Origin: Ziziphus jujuba
Taxonomy: Eukaryota > Streptophyta > Magnoliopsida > Rosales > Rhamnaceae
DNA length: 64,000 nucleotides
Direction of reading: 5' to 3'
Assembly (NCBI RefSeq): GCF_031755915.1
Contig: NC_083382.1
Span: 33,130,501-33,194,500 of the forward strand
In this document: positions 12,561-23,959 of the stretch, piece by piece
Layout of the letters: the number at the start of each line of letters is the position of its first letter
Numbering within the stretch: the first letter of the stretch is position 1
Notes under the pieces: generated by a model
What the model was told of the DNA's origin: nothing
Databases searched by the model: none
The model's input: the letters and a program-made list of their open reading frames with translations, nothing else
Position numbers and translations under genes: made by a program

Positions 12561-12732
12561 GTATTAAATCGGTCTCCGTTATAGTAGAGGTGCCCCGTAT
12601 GCTTTTAATGCTGGGACTAAAGTTTGGCATTATACCAATTGTGGTGCTAGTTGGTGTTCAAGATTTTGACATTGATGGGAAACTTGGGGTCAAATTGGGA
12701 TTGATATCAACAAAGCCTTTTGTAGGAGCTGT
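12561..12732 (+). pseudogene. Exon remnant of a synaptotagmin-like C2 protein (NTMC2T6-type)
   Basis: After the acceptor CCAG at 12560 the frame reads IGLRYS-RGA, then in a shifted frame RMLLMLGLKFGIIPIVV, DFDIDGKL, VKLGL and KPFVGA, followed by a donor-like GTAAT at 12733. These segments match my memory of plant C2-domain membrane-contact proteins of the At1g53590 type, within the lipid-binding SMP region. The copy is dead: the expected Gln codon after the first Tyr is TAA, and an extra C at about 12594 shifts the frame between RGA and RML. No neighbouring exons of this gene were found. The identity is from memory of the family. Confidence 0.7.
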
Positions 12733-12759
12733 AATATTCTCTAGTTTTTATTCATAAAA

Positions 12760-13744
12760 CACTTGTATATTTTTCTCTTGCTAATTCAAATTTAGTTTTT
12801 AGTTTTTCTATATGATTCTCATGTCAAGATGAAGTGTAAGGATCCAATTTCATTATTAAATTCTCCATATTGTTTGAGAAGTGGAAAAGCAAGAAATAAG
12901 AAGGATGAGAATTTAAATGGATGGTAATTGAGTTCTCAAATATTGGCTTGTATGTTTGGGACCATTTGAACTTGTTTGAATGGTATGCATTGAAATTTAG
13001 TTAGTTTTAGATTGGAGACTATTCCCAGTTTGAAAGCTTCTTCCAATCTCTTTTAAAATGCGGCTCCATGACAGTATGTCCAAAAGAGAGTAGTCAGGAG
13101 GGGATTAATTGTGCAATTGTGGAAAATATTTAAATAAATGGATATGAAAGTGTCAAATAAATGGAACCATCTCCCATTTCTCATTTACCCTCATTTCTCA
13201 TTAACAGTTGAATAAAGTGGAAAATATTTAAACAAATTGTTTTACCATCTCCCATTTTTCATCTACCCTCATTAACTTCTATCTCTCTCTTTTCCTCTCC
13301 CTGCTACCACATTCAGTGAATCCTGTGTGTCTCCCTCTCTCTTTCTCTTTTGTTGGTTACGTACCTTTCAGCTTTTCTTCACATTGACCAACCATTGCAG
13401 AAAACACAATACCACCTTCAGTTCAATTCAGTCTCCCTGCATACCCCCAACCTTTTGTGATAACAAAAAGACTGAAACTTTTCATTGTGAAGCCCACGGA
13501 CTTGAAAAATATGTAATTAAAGTGTACGTTTGTGCGGAGTAGAGTTAAAGATTTTTGGTATGTGTATATATATATATATATATGTACACATATGTATATA
13601 TTTTTCTTTTTTATTGGATTCATTGTTTGTCACGTTTTGACATGATATAAAAATGCAAGTTCTATGTTGGTTTGATTTTATGTAAAATAATCCATAAATG
13701 GTTCGGAAATTTCCATTTGAAAATTACAACCTTTGTTCGTTACA
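12760..13744. other. Intergenic, AT-rich
   Basis: No gene supported. Short open frames near 13327-13623 lack family resemblance. A (TA)n microsatellite lies at about 13563-13583. Confidence 0.5.
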
Positions 13745-15755
13745 TATGGTCCATCGGTAATTACGAAACACATGCTTGTTAGAAAATTTAACGGCGGTTC
13801 CATCGGTAATTACTGACATTCCGTTGGTATATTTAATTTTTCCATTTTTTGAAAGCAAACCACCTTAATTGAATTTGACAACTTTGATAATGTTATTGTA
13901 TACGAAGGACATGCTAAATGTAACTATATTTATGATCGTGAACAAAATAATCCACAAATCACCATAATGTCAACATTGCATCCATTTAAGCTAATGTTAT
14001 CTTATGATTTAGCACATATATCACAAACTTGACATCTTATTCTACTTGATCCACTCTGTCTATCAGGAGTTATTAGCTATTTTACTAGGCGTTAATATGC
14101 AACATTTAAACATAATTGTTTGGCTTATTTTCTGTACTCATTTTTTGAAAATGCATTTGTATTTTTTTATTAATTTTGCTTCAAGATTATAGTTAAATCT
14201 TCCAACAAAGATTCTACGATTGCAATTATTTTTAGTCATACGACCTCACGAATTACCACATGCTTGTGACAAGGAGATACTTATTCTGTTTTGAATTGGT
14301 AAACCCTTTGTGCTCAATGTCACAAATTTCAGTTCTACTATTCTATTATGGAATATGGAGTTTATGTTTTGAAGATACTTGGAGATACCAACGTCAAAGA
14401 ATGAAGATTATATGTATCAAAAGAAATTGTATGCTGGCAGAACTTGAAGATGTTGTCTACAATGCTCTCAACTTGGATTCTACATAACATCAATTAATCT
14501 TCAAGTTTATATACCATGTGTGTTTGATTACCGTAGGGCCTTTGGTAATTATCGATGCAACCTACGGTAATGCTATGTGATTACTATATGAATTTCAATA
14601 ATTATCAATGAAACCTATGGTAATTTTTTCAGCAAGAACAAATTGATTACCATAAGTTGCATCGGTAATTACAAAAGGCCCGACGGTAATAATTTTTTTT
14701 TGCCAATTTGAGAACTTTTTCTGAACTTTTGAGGTTTTTTTCTCCTTAGGTCATTGAAGAAAGTATATTTTGTATGTTGTTACATTTAACACACATTAGG
14801 GGACTTGTAGGGGCTAGAAAATTGGTAAAATGTGATTACCATAGGGGTTTCGGATATTACCGATGAAACCTACGATAATTTTTCCAGCAATTACAAATTG
14901 ATTACTGTAGGTTTCATCGGTAATTACCGAAGGCCCTATGGTAATCAAATTTTTGTGCCAATTTGAGAACTTTTTTCCAGAACTTTTAGGGTTTTTTTCT
15001 CTTTAGGATCATTGAAGAATGTATATTGTGCATGTTGTTGCATTTAACACACATTAGGGGACTTGTGGGGGCCAAAAAATTGGTAAAATGTTATTATCAT
15101 AGGGGTTTCGATAATTATCGATGAAACCTACGGTAATTTTTTAAGCAAGAACAAATTGATTACCATAGGTTTTATCGGTAATTACCGAAGGCCCTACAGT
15201 AATCAAATTTTTGTGCCAATTTGATAATTTTTTCAGAACTTTTGGATTTTTTCTCTTTAGGATCATTGAAGAATGTATATTTTGCATGTCTTTGCATTTA
15301 ACACACATTAGAGGACTTGTGGGCGCCAAAAAATTGGTAAAATGGGATTACCATAGGGGTTTTGGTAATTACCGATAAAACCTATGGTAATTTTTCCAGC
15401 AAGAACAAATTGATTACCGTAGGTTTCATCGGTAATTACCGAAGGCTCTACAGTAATAAAATTTTTGTGCCAATTTGAGAACTTTTTCCGAACTTTTGGG
15501 ATTTTTTTTTTCTTTAGGATCATTGAAAAATGTATATTTTGCATGTTGTTACATTTAACACACATTAGGAGACTTGTGGGGGCCAAAAAATTGGTAAAAT
15601 GTGATTACCATAGGGATTTCGGTAATTATCGATGAAACCTACGGCAATTTTTCCAGCAACTACAAATTGATTACTGTAGTTTTCATCGGTAATTACCGAA
15701 GGTCCTATTATAATCAAATTTTTTTACTAATTTGAGAAGTTTTTCCGAACTTTTG

Positions 15756-15792
<37 letters not shown>

Positions 15793-15990
15793 CCTGTTTA
15801 GGGTCATTGATGAATGTATATTTTGCATGTTGTTGCCAAAAACATACATTAGCGGACTCTTTGGAGTAAAAAAATATGTGAATTGATGTTACTGAAAGCG
15901 CATCGGTAATTTTCGATAGACCTGTCGGCATCGGGAATTACCGATGCACCATCTGTAATCATCTTTGTTTGAATTTTTATCACTATCGAG
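13745..15990. repeat. Cluster of palindrome-bearing tandem repeats (left copy)
   Basis: Units of roughly 255-285 bp recur, marked by GGATCATTGAAGAATGTAT at about 14750, 15005, 15260, 15515 and 15800. Each unit carries one or more copies or near copies of TCGGTAATTACCGA, a perfect 14-base palindrome, set inside larger inverted arms such as GATGAAACCTACGGTAAT. The part at 13745-14000 is in the opposite orientation, so the cluster as a whole is an imperfect inverted repeat. A long T run lies at about 15760-15792. The same family recurs at 38445-40045. No transposase and no CACTA termini were seen. Confidence 0.8.
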
Positions 15991-16652
15991 GGTCTTATTT
16001 TCTCTTATTTTGTTGATGGTTATCATTAGTAAAGCTAGATTCAGCACATTAAGATAACATTAATATAGGGTGCCATAACATTAAACATACGATCTACATT
16101 GAAAATTTATTAATGTACAACTCAACAACATCTTTTTTCCTAAACCAACTAATGTCTTCCGGGCGAAATAAAAGGTTTCCTAAACCATCCAAGTTGATTA
16201 CTTAAAATTTCCTTATGAAGAGCCATGAAGATTACAAAAACAGAAAAGAATATGTAGCATATAATTATTACATACAACCCTATTATCTGGAATAGGGTAT
16301 GAACTATGGTACAACTACTATGTTAGCATCTTTGCATTTGCAAATCATCAAACTTCCAAACACAAAATGGTTTCATTAAGTAAGAAATGACTCTCAACTA
16401 ATAGCAAAAATTCTATACCCAGTTCACACTATTTCAATTCAAAGAATCAATTCTATAATGCATCTATCTTAATCTTTACAATGAAAGAAGCAAAGTCCAG
16501 ACTCAAAGAACCCTGCAGTGTAAGCCAAGAAACAAACGAAGGGTAAGCATACAAATTAGCGGAGAGTGAAAACAAACACCACCAATTTAACTCTCATGTC
16601 AAGTTATACAAACCTCGACTTCTAATATTGGAGCCCGAACTCGCCCTTCCGA
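15991..16652. other. Non-coding 3' flank of the kinase pseudogene
   Basis: AT-rich sequence without a supported gene. It lies downstream of the RKF3-like stop codon and may include its old 3' untranslated region. Confidence 0.45.
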
Positions 16653-17052
16653 CTATGACAGCTCTTCTACTCGGGAACTTGAAGTTTGTCTTTCTTCCTC
16701 GAGTTCCAAAGGGCGATCACTTTCATATGTATATGAACTATAACTTCTAGGACTCACGAGCGTACCCGAGCAGCTAGTGCTCACAGATCTTTCAACATCA
16801 CTAAGCTCAGCTACCAGAGGAACGGGCCGTTTTGGAGTGGAGGGAATTGACATGTCCATTTCCAACATTTTCACAGCCTGATCCATTGTTGGCCTAGCAT
16901 ACAACTGCGGATGAGAATAAAGAACTGCAACTAATACATACTTCTCTAAAACCTGAGGTGGACCTTTGTCTGGCATATCATCTTCAATGACATCTAAAGC
17001 TTTGCCATCGCGCACTAATGACCAAGCCCAATTAGTCATAAGGGAGGGTTGA

Positions 17053-17459
17053 TGTAACAGCCCAGTCCAGATCACCCGCATGCAGATATTGTCCTATTTG
17101 GGCTTGGGGAATCCTCTTACAACCCAGCCCTCAAGGGTTTAAAACGCGACTACAAGGGAGAGGTATCCACACGCTTATAAGCCATGCTTCGTTCCCTTTT
17201 CCAACCGATGTGGAATCTCACGATCCTCCCCCCTTGGGGCCTAGCATCCTCACTGGCACACCGATCCGGGTACTGGCTCTGATACCAGCTGTAACAGCCT
17301 AGCCTAGATCACTCGCATGCATATATTGTCCTCTTTGGGCCTGGGGAATCCTCTTACAACCCAGCGCTCAAGGGTTTAAAACGTGTCTACAAAAGAGAGG
17401 TATCCACATGCTTATAAGCCATGCTTCGTTCCCCTTTCCAACCGATGTGGGATCTCACA
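17053..17459 (-). mobile_element. TRIM retrotransposon (407 bp) inside the kinase
   Basis: Two 170-bp LTRs (17053-17222 and 17290-17459) start TGTAACAGCC and end in GATCTCACA (the left copy ends CACG). The 67-bp interior has a polypurine tract (minus-strand CCCCAAGGGGGGAGGAT, next to the left LTR) and a primer-binding site TGGTATCAGAGC (minus strand, 17276-17287, next to the right LTR). The element therefore lies on the minus strand, the same as the kinase. It encodes nothing. The flanks carry a perfect 5-bp target duplication, GTTGA at 17048-17052 and 17460-17464. Confidence 0.95.
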
Positions 17460-17930
17460 GTTGATCCTCATTACCAACAAGAAGTGCTTTCTTCCCATTT
17501 AGAAGCTCAAGAAGCACAACACCAAAGCTATACACATCACTTCTCTCTGTCAACTGTCCATACAAGGCGTACTCTGGGGCAACATATCCCATAGTTCAAG
17601 CAATGCTAGTGCTCAAATGTGTCATTCCCTCAGGTGTGAACTTTGCAAGTCCAAAATCCGCCGCCTTGGCTTCAAACATCTCATCCAAAAGTATATTATT
17701 AGCTTTTATGTCTCTGTGGATAATTCCAGGTTGAGCCCCATAATGCAAATAAGCCAATCCTCTTGCGGTCCCCAGTGCAATCTTTTAACGAATTGGCCAA
17801 CTAAGTTTCTTCTCCTTATAACCAAATATATAGTCGTGAAGACTACCATTCTTCATCAAATCGCACACAATGATTCTCTGGTGACCTTCCATTGGAATTG
17901 TGGCAATACAATAACTTCTCAAAGCAACAA

Positions 17931-18022
17931 GATTGACATGTCTAACACTGGCAATTACCTCAACCTCATGAGCGAAGATTGACATGTCTAACACTGGCAA
18001 TTACCTCAACCTCATGAGCGAA
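17931..18022 (-). repeat. 46-bp tandem duplication in the kinase domain
   Basis: The 46-bp unit starting GATTGACATG occurs at 17931-17976 and again, identically, at 17977-18022. It covers the coding region for HEVEVIASVRHVN. Because 46 is not a multiple of three it breaks the kinase frame. Confidence 0.95.
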
Positions 18023-19227
18023 ACTGGCATCCCCAGCAGCAGAACAATTGTTGAATCTCTTCAAAGCTACTTCGGAACCATCTGCCAGTACCCCTTTATA
18101 CATATTCCCATACCCTCCCCTACCAATGATATAATCACTAGAAAAATTTCTAGTCGCTTTCTTAATCTCATCGAATGAGAATTTAACCAAATTGGTGCGT
18201 CCACTAATGGACTCTAAGGCAAAACCGAATCCCACCTCTCTACTACCCAGTCTCCTCTTCTTCATCTCGGAGCGCTGACGTTTCTTCTACCACCAGAACC
18301 CATCAATTACGAGCAACAATACAGAAACACAACAAATCACAACGACCACAATCATAGTCTTTTCATTCTTACTAGAGCTTTTGGACGTGAATCGAAGCGA
18401 GTACAAATACTTAGTGGTCCCTAAATATGTGGGTCCAAGATAATTCGTGAAAGCCCCAGCATAAATTGAAGGTAATGCCATGCAATCCGATACGTTTTCG
18501 ACGAAAGGTCCGGTCAAATACAAAGCCTGAAGGTTGGACAAGCTTGTAGTGCATGAAGCACAAGGAAAGCCATTAGCGAGCGACTGGTTACAGTTCTGGA
18601 TGACAGTATCGATCATGGATTTGGGAATTACGTGCTTGAATTCCGTCCTGTTGGTGATGTTCATACAGCCCTCGGAGATCCAGCTGGTCTGGAATCCGCA
18701 CGACGATCGAATATCAAAATTCCAACCGTAATGGTTGAGTATGAGCTGGAAGACAGACCAACACGACTCGGAGGAGTTCAGTGGAGGAGCAAAGTTGTTT
18801 GTGCCCTGGAGATAGACAGACTTGACAAGCCTTAAGCTTTGAATCACATATTTGCAAGTGGTTGGGACATCGAAATTGGGGTGGCCAGCGTTTGAAGCCA
18901 GCTTCCGGATGATGGTGAAGTTGAGAAGGCATGATACGTTGCCGTTTTTCTGGGAGAACGATGGGACCAGCAAGAATAGAAGTAACAATGCATGGAGAAT
19001 GAGGAAGAAGAACCAGAAGCGGGACATTGGCGTTGGGCTAGGGTTTGAGTTTCATGAAAAGGAAAAGCATGAGAATGGAGATGGTGGAGTAATTGGTGGT
19101 TGTTGTGCAATTGGCATTTGACTAAGAACTGAATCTTCAGCCAGCTAGTTTGACACTCCATTTTTTTTCCTTTCTTTTCTGTTTGGAAGAGTGGAAAAGT
19201 GGTAAGGAACAGATGAGAAAGAGAAAG

Positions 19228-19885
19228 TCACAAGCAAGCGGGGAATTTGGGTGAATATAGAATTAGTCTAGCAAACCATCCGCATGAAATCATTGCCAAA
19301 TTAGACTTGGACTGATCAGTTCTAAGCCAAAACGCCTTGGCACTCTTCGTTGCAAGCATAAATAGAAAACCAACTAAGCAACCCATTAAAACAGCAATTG
19401 AAGATCTACCAAAACCATCAAGTGGACCAAAATTGAAATCCAGAACCAGAGGACTAATTAGGAAGCAAACCATATTCCCAGCTATGGCTCCCAAAGCCCA
19501 AAGAGAACATTCAATTGCTTCTCCAACCTCCTCGATGTAGATTTTTTAAAAGAAACCTTGGCGAGCAATGTCAAAAACTTAAAAGCACCCACAAATCCTA
19601 GTAGAATCGGAGCAAAACCGCCATTTGCTAAAGACCCAAATTCTTCCGATCCACCATTCAAGTATTTCTGAAGCAGCAAAGAAGAAATAACCACAACCGA
19701 GAAGGTAAAAGCATTCCGATACTTGTAGAAATAAAGGCCAGATTGAAGATGCGCATCGTCGAGCATTAGGCTGAAGATCTGAGCATTGCTTTCATCGAAC
19801 TCAAACTTGTTGTCCTTGGATTTGGTCCTCTTTCTAATCTCATCATTGGTTTTGGATGAGAACCCAGAAGACGAATTGGAAGAGC
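19228..19885 (-). pseudogene. Multi-pass membrane protein fragment, broken
   Basis: I do not recognise the family. The minus strand is open from a Ser-rich, charged stretch (RKRTKSKD) through MLDDAHLQSGLYFYKYRN and several hydrophobic segments (FSVVVISSLLL, APILLGFVGAF, then in another frame IAGNMVCFLI and IAVLMGCLVGFLFML), about four or five membrane spans. The frame breaks near 19485-19495: adding one base would join VLF to WALGAIAGN, so a one-base deletion is likely. No in-frame ATG precedes MLDD before an upstream TAA, so the 5' end is missing or was a separate exon. The last codons overlap a GGGGAATTT motif that resembles a MULE end. Confidence 0.6.
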
Positions 19886-20057
19886 CACAAAAGGTTTCCT
19901 TGTATTAGATCTAAACTAAAAGACATTTAGGTTTTTTAAAATTTTTTTAAGGGTGTAATGGATATTAAAAAGTAAAACAAAAAAGTTTACCAATACAAAG
20001 GTATATATCGCCATAGCCCTTCTAAAGAGGACATTGGGCCAAATTCCCCTTTTAATT
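19239..20057. mobile_element. Possible MULE-like element carrying the membrane-protein fragment
   Basis: The left edge reads GGGGAATTTGGGTGAAT; the right edge, read inward on the minus strand, is GGGGAATTTGGCCCAAT. The right subterminal sequence (19935-20000) also resembles that of the MULE end at 45600-45708. The flanks (AAGCAAGC and TTTTAATTT) do not form a target duplication, and the left motif is within coding sequence, so the left border may be chance. Confidence 0.35.
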
Positions 20058-20600
20058 TTTTGTTTATAGCCCAAATTTTTATAAGATAATTGGATCCAAA
20101 ATTTTCAAGTATCTTTAATGAAACCCATTTTGTAAATGAAAGGCTCCATATCAAGCCCACTTTTGGTAATTCAAAAACCCTTTCCAACGATGTTCCAAGT
20201 TAGCATGTAAACAATGTTCATAGTTCTATGTTTGTTTTGAACTTATTTTCCTAAACTTTATTTTTTGGAGCATTTGATCTTTAAACTATTTTGATTCCAA
20301 TTTTTAGCCATTTTAAGACATATAGTATACTTTTTTTTTTTTTCCCGTAAAACATGCAATACATTTACTAAAACAAGAAATCAACAAAATTACATGTCAC
20401 AAGCATACAATTTTATGAGACTCCTTTATGTTACAAAAAGTATATTGCATGTTTTAAAATTGCTAAAAAGTATACAAAAATAGTTCAAGAACCAAAATAC
20501 ACTAAAAATTGAAGTTTACAGACCAAAGTGTCAATAAAAATAAAAAAAAAATTAAATAAAGACTAAAGTGCAACTATGGATATAATTCAAGCCCTAATAA
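20058..20600. repeat. Dispersed repeat, uninterrupted copy
   Basis: This roughly 540-bp AT-rich sequence recurs in three pieces at 36545-36664, 45709-45770 and 47045-47495. Shared landmarks include TTTTCAAGTATCTTTAATG, CATATCAAGCCCACTTTTGG and TTTATTTTTTGGAGCATTTG. It shows the empty target site TTTTGTAAA at 20128-20136 used by the 9-kb MULE. Its class is unknown. Confidence 0.75.
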
Positions 20601-22293
20601 TTTGATTTATTTTATTTGTGTTTGATCTTCTATGGTCAAATCAAGTTTGAACTCTGATACTTTGTTTACATATGGTTTCATATCGATGAGTTTGAAAATA
20701 AGAGTTAGTGGGGAATATATGGTATGTTGTTTTTAATTATTTTTTCATGATGGCAACATATTGCTATTCATTCCAATAATGAATAAAAACAAAAAAGAAA
20801 TATATTTCCAATTGACATATCAAAATTATCTAAATATACTTTAGACCAGTTAGTCGATAAAGTAAAATACAGGGCAAGACATTTATCTCCCGCGAATTAA
20901 AATGCCAGTTACTGCATAACCAATAAACTAAAGTACGAATAATGATTGCAATGAACGCCTTAATTAAACAAAATACCCATTATTAATCAAAACCAAGATA
21001 TATGATTGTTATTGACAGTTGGTCTCCATTTTTATGACACTATACAAACTCAATGATAAACAGAGGACATGTAAAGAATATGACTTCATGAATTCAGGGC
21101 TGTCCATTTTTTTATTTTTTAGTTTTTATATTTGTTTATAGTTTCTTTTTGATGGAATAAGTTTCTTCATATTTTTTGAATCAACTTTTATGATAAAGCA
21201 ATGTATATTAGAGTCCATTTTTAACAAATTTTGATAATTGGATTGAATCATATATATAAAATTAAAGAGCAAGTAAAACTCATATGAAAATTTACGTTTT
21301 AATTGAGAAGAATAACTCCCAATCAAAAAAAAGGAAAAGGCTATCTTTTTTTATTTTTTTATTTTTTTTATTTTTTTATATTTACCATAACATTAGTATT
21401 CGGTCAATTAAATCAATATTTAAATCATAAGGTCCCGTGACCTGGCTTTCTGCAATTAGTCAGACATTGAGTATGAATCAGCACTATCTATTTTGTCAAA
21501 ACCTTTTTCAATATTTTTTTATTTTCTATTATTGTTGCTTATTTTTTTATTTTCTTATTATTATTTTTTTTTTCTGGGGAAAATCTAAGCTTATAAAAGA
21601 TGAATTATTAATTTTTTTTAATTTTTTTCCTAACATTTCTTTTTATATGGTTGCCTTTTTTTGGGCTCTGCCTTCGGGTCTTCCCTTCACATCGCCATCT
21701 CTTTTACGCTATGCATTTTAATTATGTGTGTTTTCTTTTTTTCTTTTTTTTTTTTTGGTGTGGTTGAAGTTATTAAAGTTTAAATCAGATTTTTTTTTTT
21801 TTTTAATCTTTCGATACCAAATTAAATTGCTACTTCTTGTAAACATTTAAATTTATGTAAAGTGGTGGGCTATCATTTTTTATATATTTTTGTCTAACAG
21901 CATGAAATTCATCAAAACTTTTAACCAATCTATAGGAAAAAATAAATAATAAAAAAAGGTAGAACTGTTAAGAAGATGTTATAGTTATAATTGATTTTGG
22001 TTTCATCAGATAATCAACATTAAAAAATATATATTTTCCTAGAAAGTTAAAGAGTTAAATTAACTTATGAGGAGATAAAGAAAATTGAGAGAGTGAGAGA
22101 GAACAATGTTTGTTTAAAGCATAACACAGAGGCAGCAAGACAGCACCAAATTAACTAAAATGAACATTCAAACGTGATTATAACATACATAATACCAAAG
22201 CGGAATGTGACAAATTAAACAGCAGGGAAACAACCAAAGCAAAAGCTTACAAACATTGCCCAATATTTCTCTAGCTGTATAAATATATGTGAG
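20601..22293. other. Intergenic, AT-rich with poly-T tracts
   Basis: No gene supported. Open frames near 21126 and 21437 are low-complexity Phe/Tyr/Ile-rich by-products of T runs. Confidence 0.5.
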
Positions 22294-23050
22294 GCTAGCA
22301 TCAAGTCGGTCCTGATGGCAATATACACGGTCCAAAAACGTGAAAAAAAAGCTGGCCTTTAAATTAAAAACGGATGGCTCATATCACCCACAATCTATAC
22401 GACGTCTCTTTGGACACCCACAAAATCCACCCACACTCCTTCCATGGTGGATTCTTGGATCTCACACACTCTTCATCTCCACCACCACCACCCCACTACC
22501 ACACACAACAACAACAACAACAACACCAACAATGACAACAACACTACCCCGCTCATGGTTGGCCTCGACATTGAGTGGCGTTCCGATTTCAACCCCCAGA
22601 TTGACAACCCCATACCCACCCATCAGCTCTGCATCGCCGATCGCTGCATCATCTTCCAGATCCTTCGATTCCAAACTCACTCATTAATTTTCTTGGGAAT
22701 CGAAGTTGTGCGTTTGTGGGTGTTGGGATTAAAAACAATGTGGAGAAGCTTCTACTGGATTATGGAACACTTCCAATATATATGTATAGAACACTTCCCA
22801 AATTCTCATTCTCTAATTCAAGAATCTCACTGTCACCGCCACCCATTATCATCATCATTGTCAGCTATAAAACCAGTAATACTAAAAAGGTGGAAGAGGA
22901 GGAGAAGAGGAAGGGAAGGAATGCGAGGGAGCATTTTTGAGAGGGAAATTGAAGGTGTGATCTGAGCAATCCATTTTTAATCTAAAGGCCAGCTTTTTTT
23001 CCACTTTTTTGGTCCGTGTATATTACCATAAGGACCGACCTGATGCTAGC
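22294..23050. mobile_element. Long-TIR DNA element carrying an exonuclease gene fragment
   Basis: The first about 89 bp (from GCTAGCATCAAGTCGG at 22294) are repeated inverted at about 22969-23050, ending GACCTGATGCTAGC, with only scattered mismatches. Similarity may extend outward on both sides through CT and AT microsatellites to about 22266 and 23125. Between the TIRs is plant-gene-like coding sequence. No transposase is present. I found no convincing target duplication, so superfamily is unproven; long TIRs plus a gene fragment suggest a Pack-MULE. Confidence 0.75.
22374..22768 (+). pseudogene. Werner-type 3'-5' exonuclease fragment
   Basis: The ATG at 22374, on the inner edge of the left TIR, opens MAHITHNLYDVSLDTHKIH. 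The frame then shifts to DSWISHTLHLHHHH, a Thr/Asn-rich stretch, and LMVGLDIEWRSDFNPQ followed by QLCIADRCIIFQIL. It shifts back to CAFVGVGIKNNVEKLLLDY. GLDIEW carries the Asp-Glu pair of exonuclease motif I, and VGVGI is typical of the DnaQ-like fold. Plant relatives are the small Werner-syndrome-like exonucleases, from memory. At least two frameshifts and loss of the C-terminal half, including exonuclease III residues, make it non-functional. Confidence 0.75.
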
Positions 23051-23054
23051 ACCA

Positions 23055-23058
<4 letters not shown>

Positions 23059-23109
<51 letters not shown>

Positions 23110-23111
23110 GC
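23059..23111. repeat. (CT)n(AT)n microsatellite
   Basis: A CT run passes directly into an AT run, just outside the right TIR of the exonuclease-bearing element. Confidence 0.95.
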
Positions 23112-23150
23112 TATAGAGATGGCTTATTGAGTACAGTTGCAACTTGCAAA

Positions 23151-23912
23151 TAGAGATGGGCAAAATCCAATCTAATCCAATCCGTTCAACCCATCCAATC
23201 CAATCCATTTTTAATGGTTTGGATTGGATTTTTACATCAATTGGATTGAATTGGATTGGTTATGGATTGAAAATATAAATCCAATCCAATCCAAATAATA
23301 TATTATATAATTAAAAAATTATATATATTTTTTATTTTTTCATTTTTATATATAAATTTTAATATTTTTTTTTCATTTTTATATATTAATTTTTAATTTT
23401 TTTTTTCTATTTTTATATATTAATTTTTAATATATATATTTTTTTACATTCGCAAATCCCAAATCGATTCTTAAGTGAATGAATTTTGATGAATGTATTA
23501 TTTTACATTATTTGTTCTAATAATTTTAATTTGATTTTGTAGGAGTGGAATGATGACATTAATGCTTACTATGTAATAAGTGCATGATGTATATCATTTG
23601 CTACATTTTCTTCTTTATTTTCCATTATAGACTATGTTATATTATTCTAATTGTATTTTATGTTTGGATAATTATAATTTATTAGTTATATTTTATATTT
23701 GAAAATTTTTTTATTTGTGTTATATATTTATAAATTAGTAAGTTTTAAACCGATCAACCAATACAAATCAAACCGATAATATATGATTTGGTTTGGTTTG
23801 GATTTAACATTTTAATTGTTTCGTTTAGATTACATATTAGAAAAACCGATAAGTATGGATTGGATTATATTTCGGTCCAAAACCGAACCAACCCAATCCA
23901 TGCCCACCCCTA
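23151..23912. mobile_element. hAT-type MITE 1 (762 bp)
   Basis: Ends are TAGAGATGGGC and GCCCACCCCTA, a short imperfect TIR of the form TAGGGGTGGGC. A perfect 8-bp target duplication CTTGCAAA lies at 23143-23150 and 23913-23920, the length expected for hAT elements. Subterminal AATCCAATCC and AACCGAACC repeats and an AT-rich core are present, with no coding sequence. The core matches MITE 3 at 41120-42254 in inverse orientation. Confidence 0.93.
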
Positions 23913-23959
23913 CTTGCAAATGAAGATGGAAACATTACTGATGAGGAAGTACAGGAACC

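Larger units (their letters stand above)
16653..19027 (-). pseudogene. RKF3-like SPARK-domain receptor kinase, pseudogene
   Basis: The protein would be a single-pass plasma-membrane receptor kinase. From the ATG at 19027: signal peptide (hydrophobic LLLLFLLVPSF), a Cys-rich SPARK-type ectodomain (SESCW, STS-like SCGFQTSW, CASCTTSL), a transmembrane segment ending about residue 246, a glycine loop GRGGYGNMYKG, VALKRF, HRDIK, DFG and APEYALYG. Lesions: TAG at 18287-18289 after the membrane segment; a 46-bp tandem duplication at 17931-18022 that shifts the frame; TAA at 17785-17787; TGA at 17596-17598; and a TRIM at 17053-17459. Subtracting the 46 bp and the 412 bp of TRIM plus target copy leaves 1917 bp, exactly 639 codons, close to RKF3 length as I recall it. 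RKF3 genes are, as I remember, intronless, which fits. Confidence 0.9.

Noticed and set aside
15141..15931. Several minus-strand open frames sharing similar peptides
   Set aside because: They arise from the tandem palindromic repeat units and poly-T run; no protein family resemblance.
17053..17459. Cassandra-type TRIM
   Set aside because: The LTR lacks a 5S rRNA-like promoter box.
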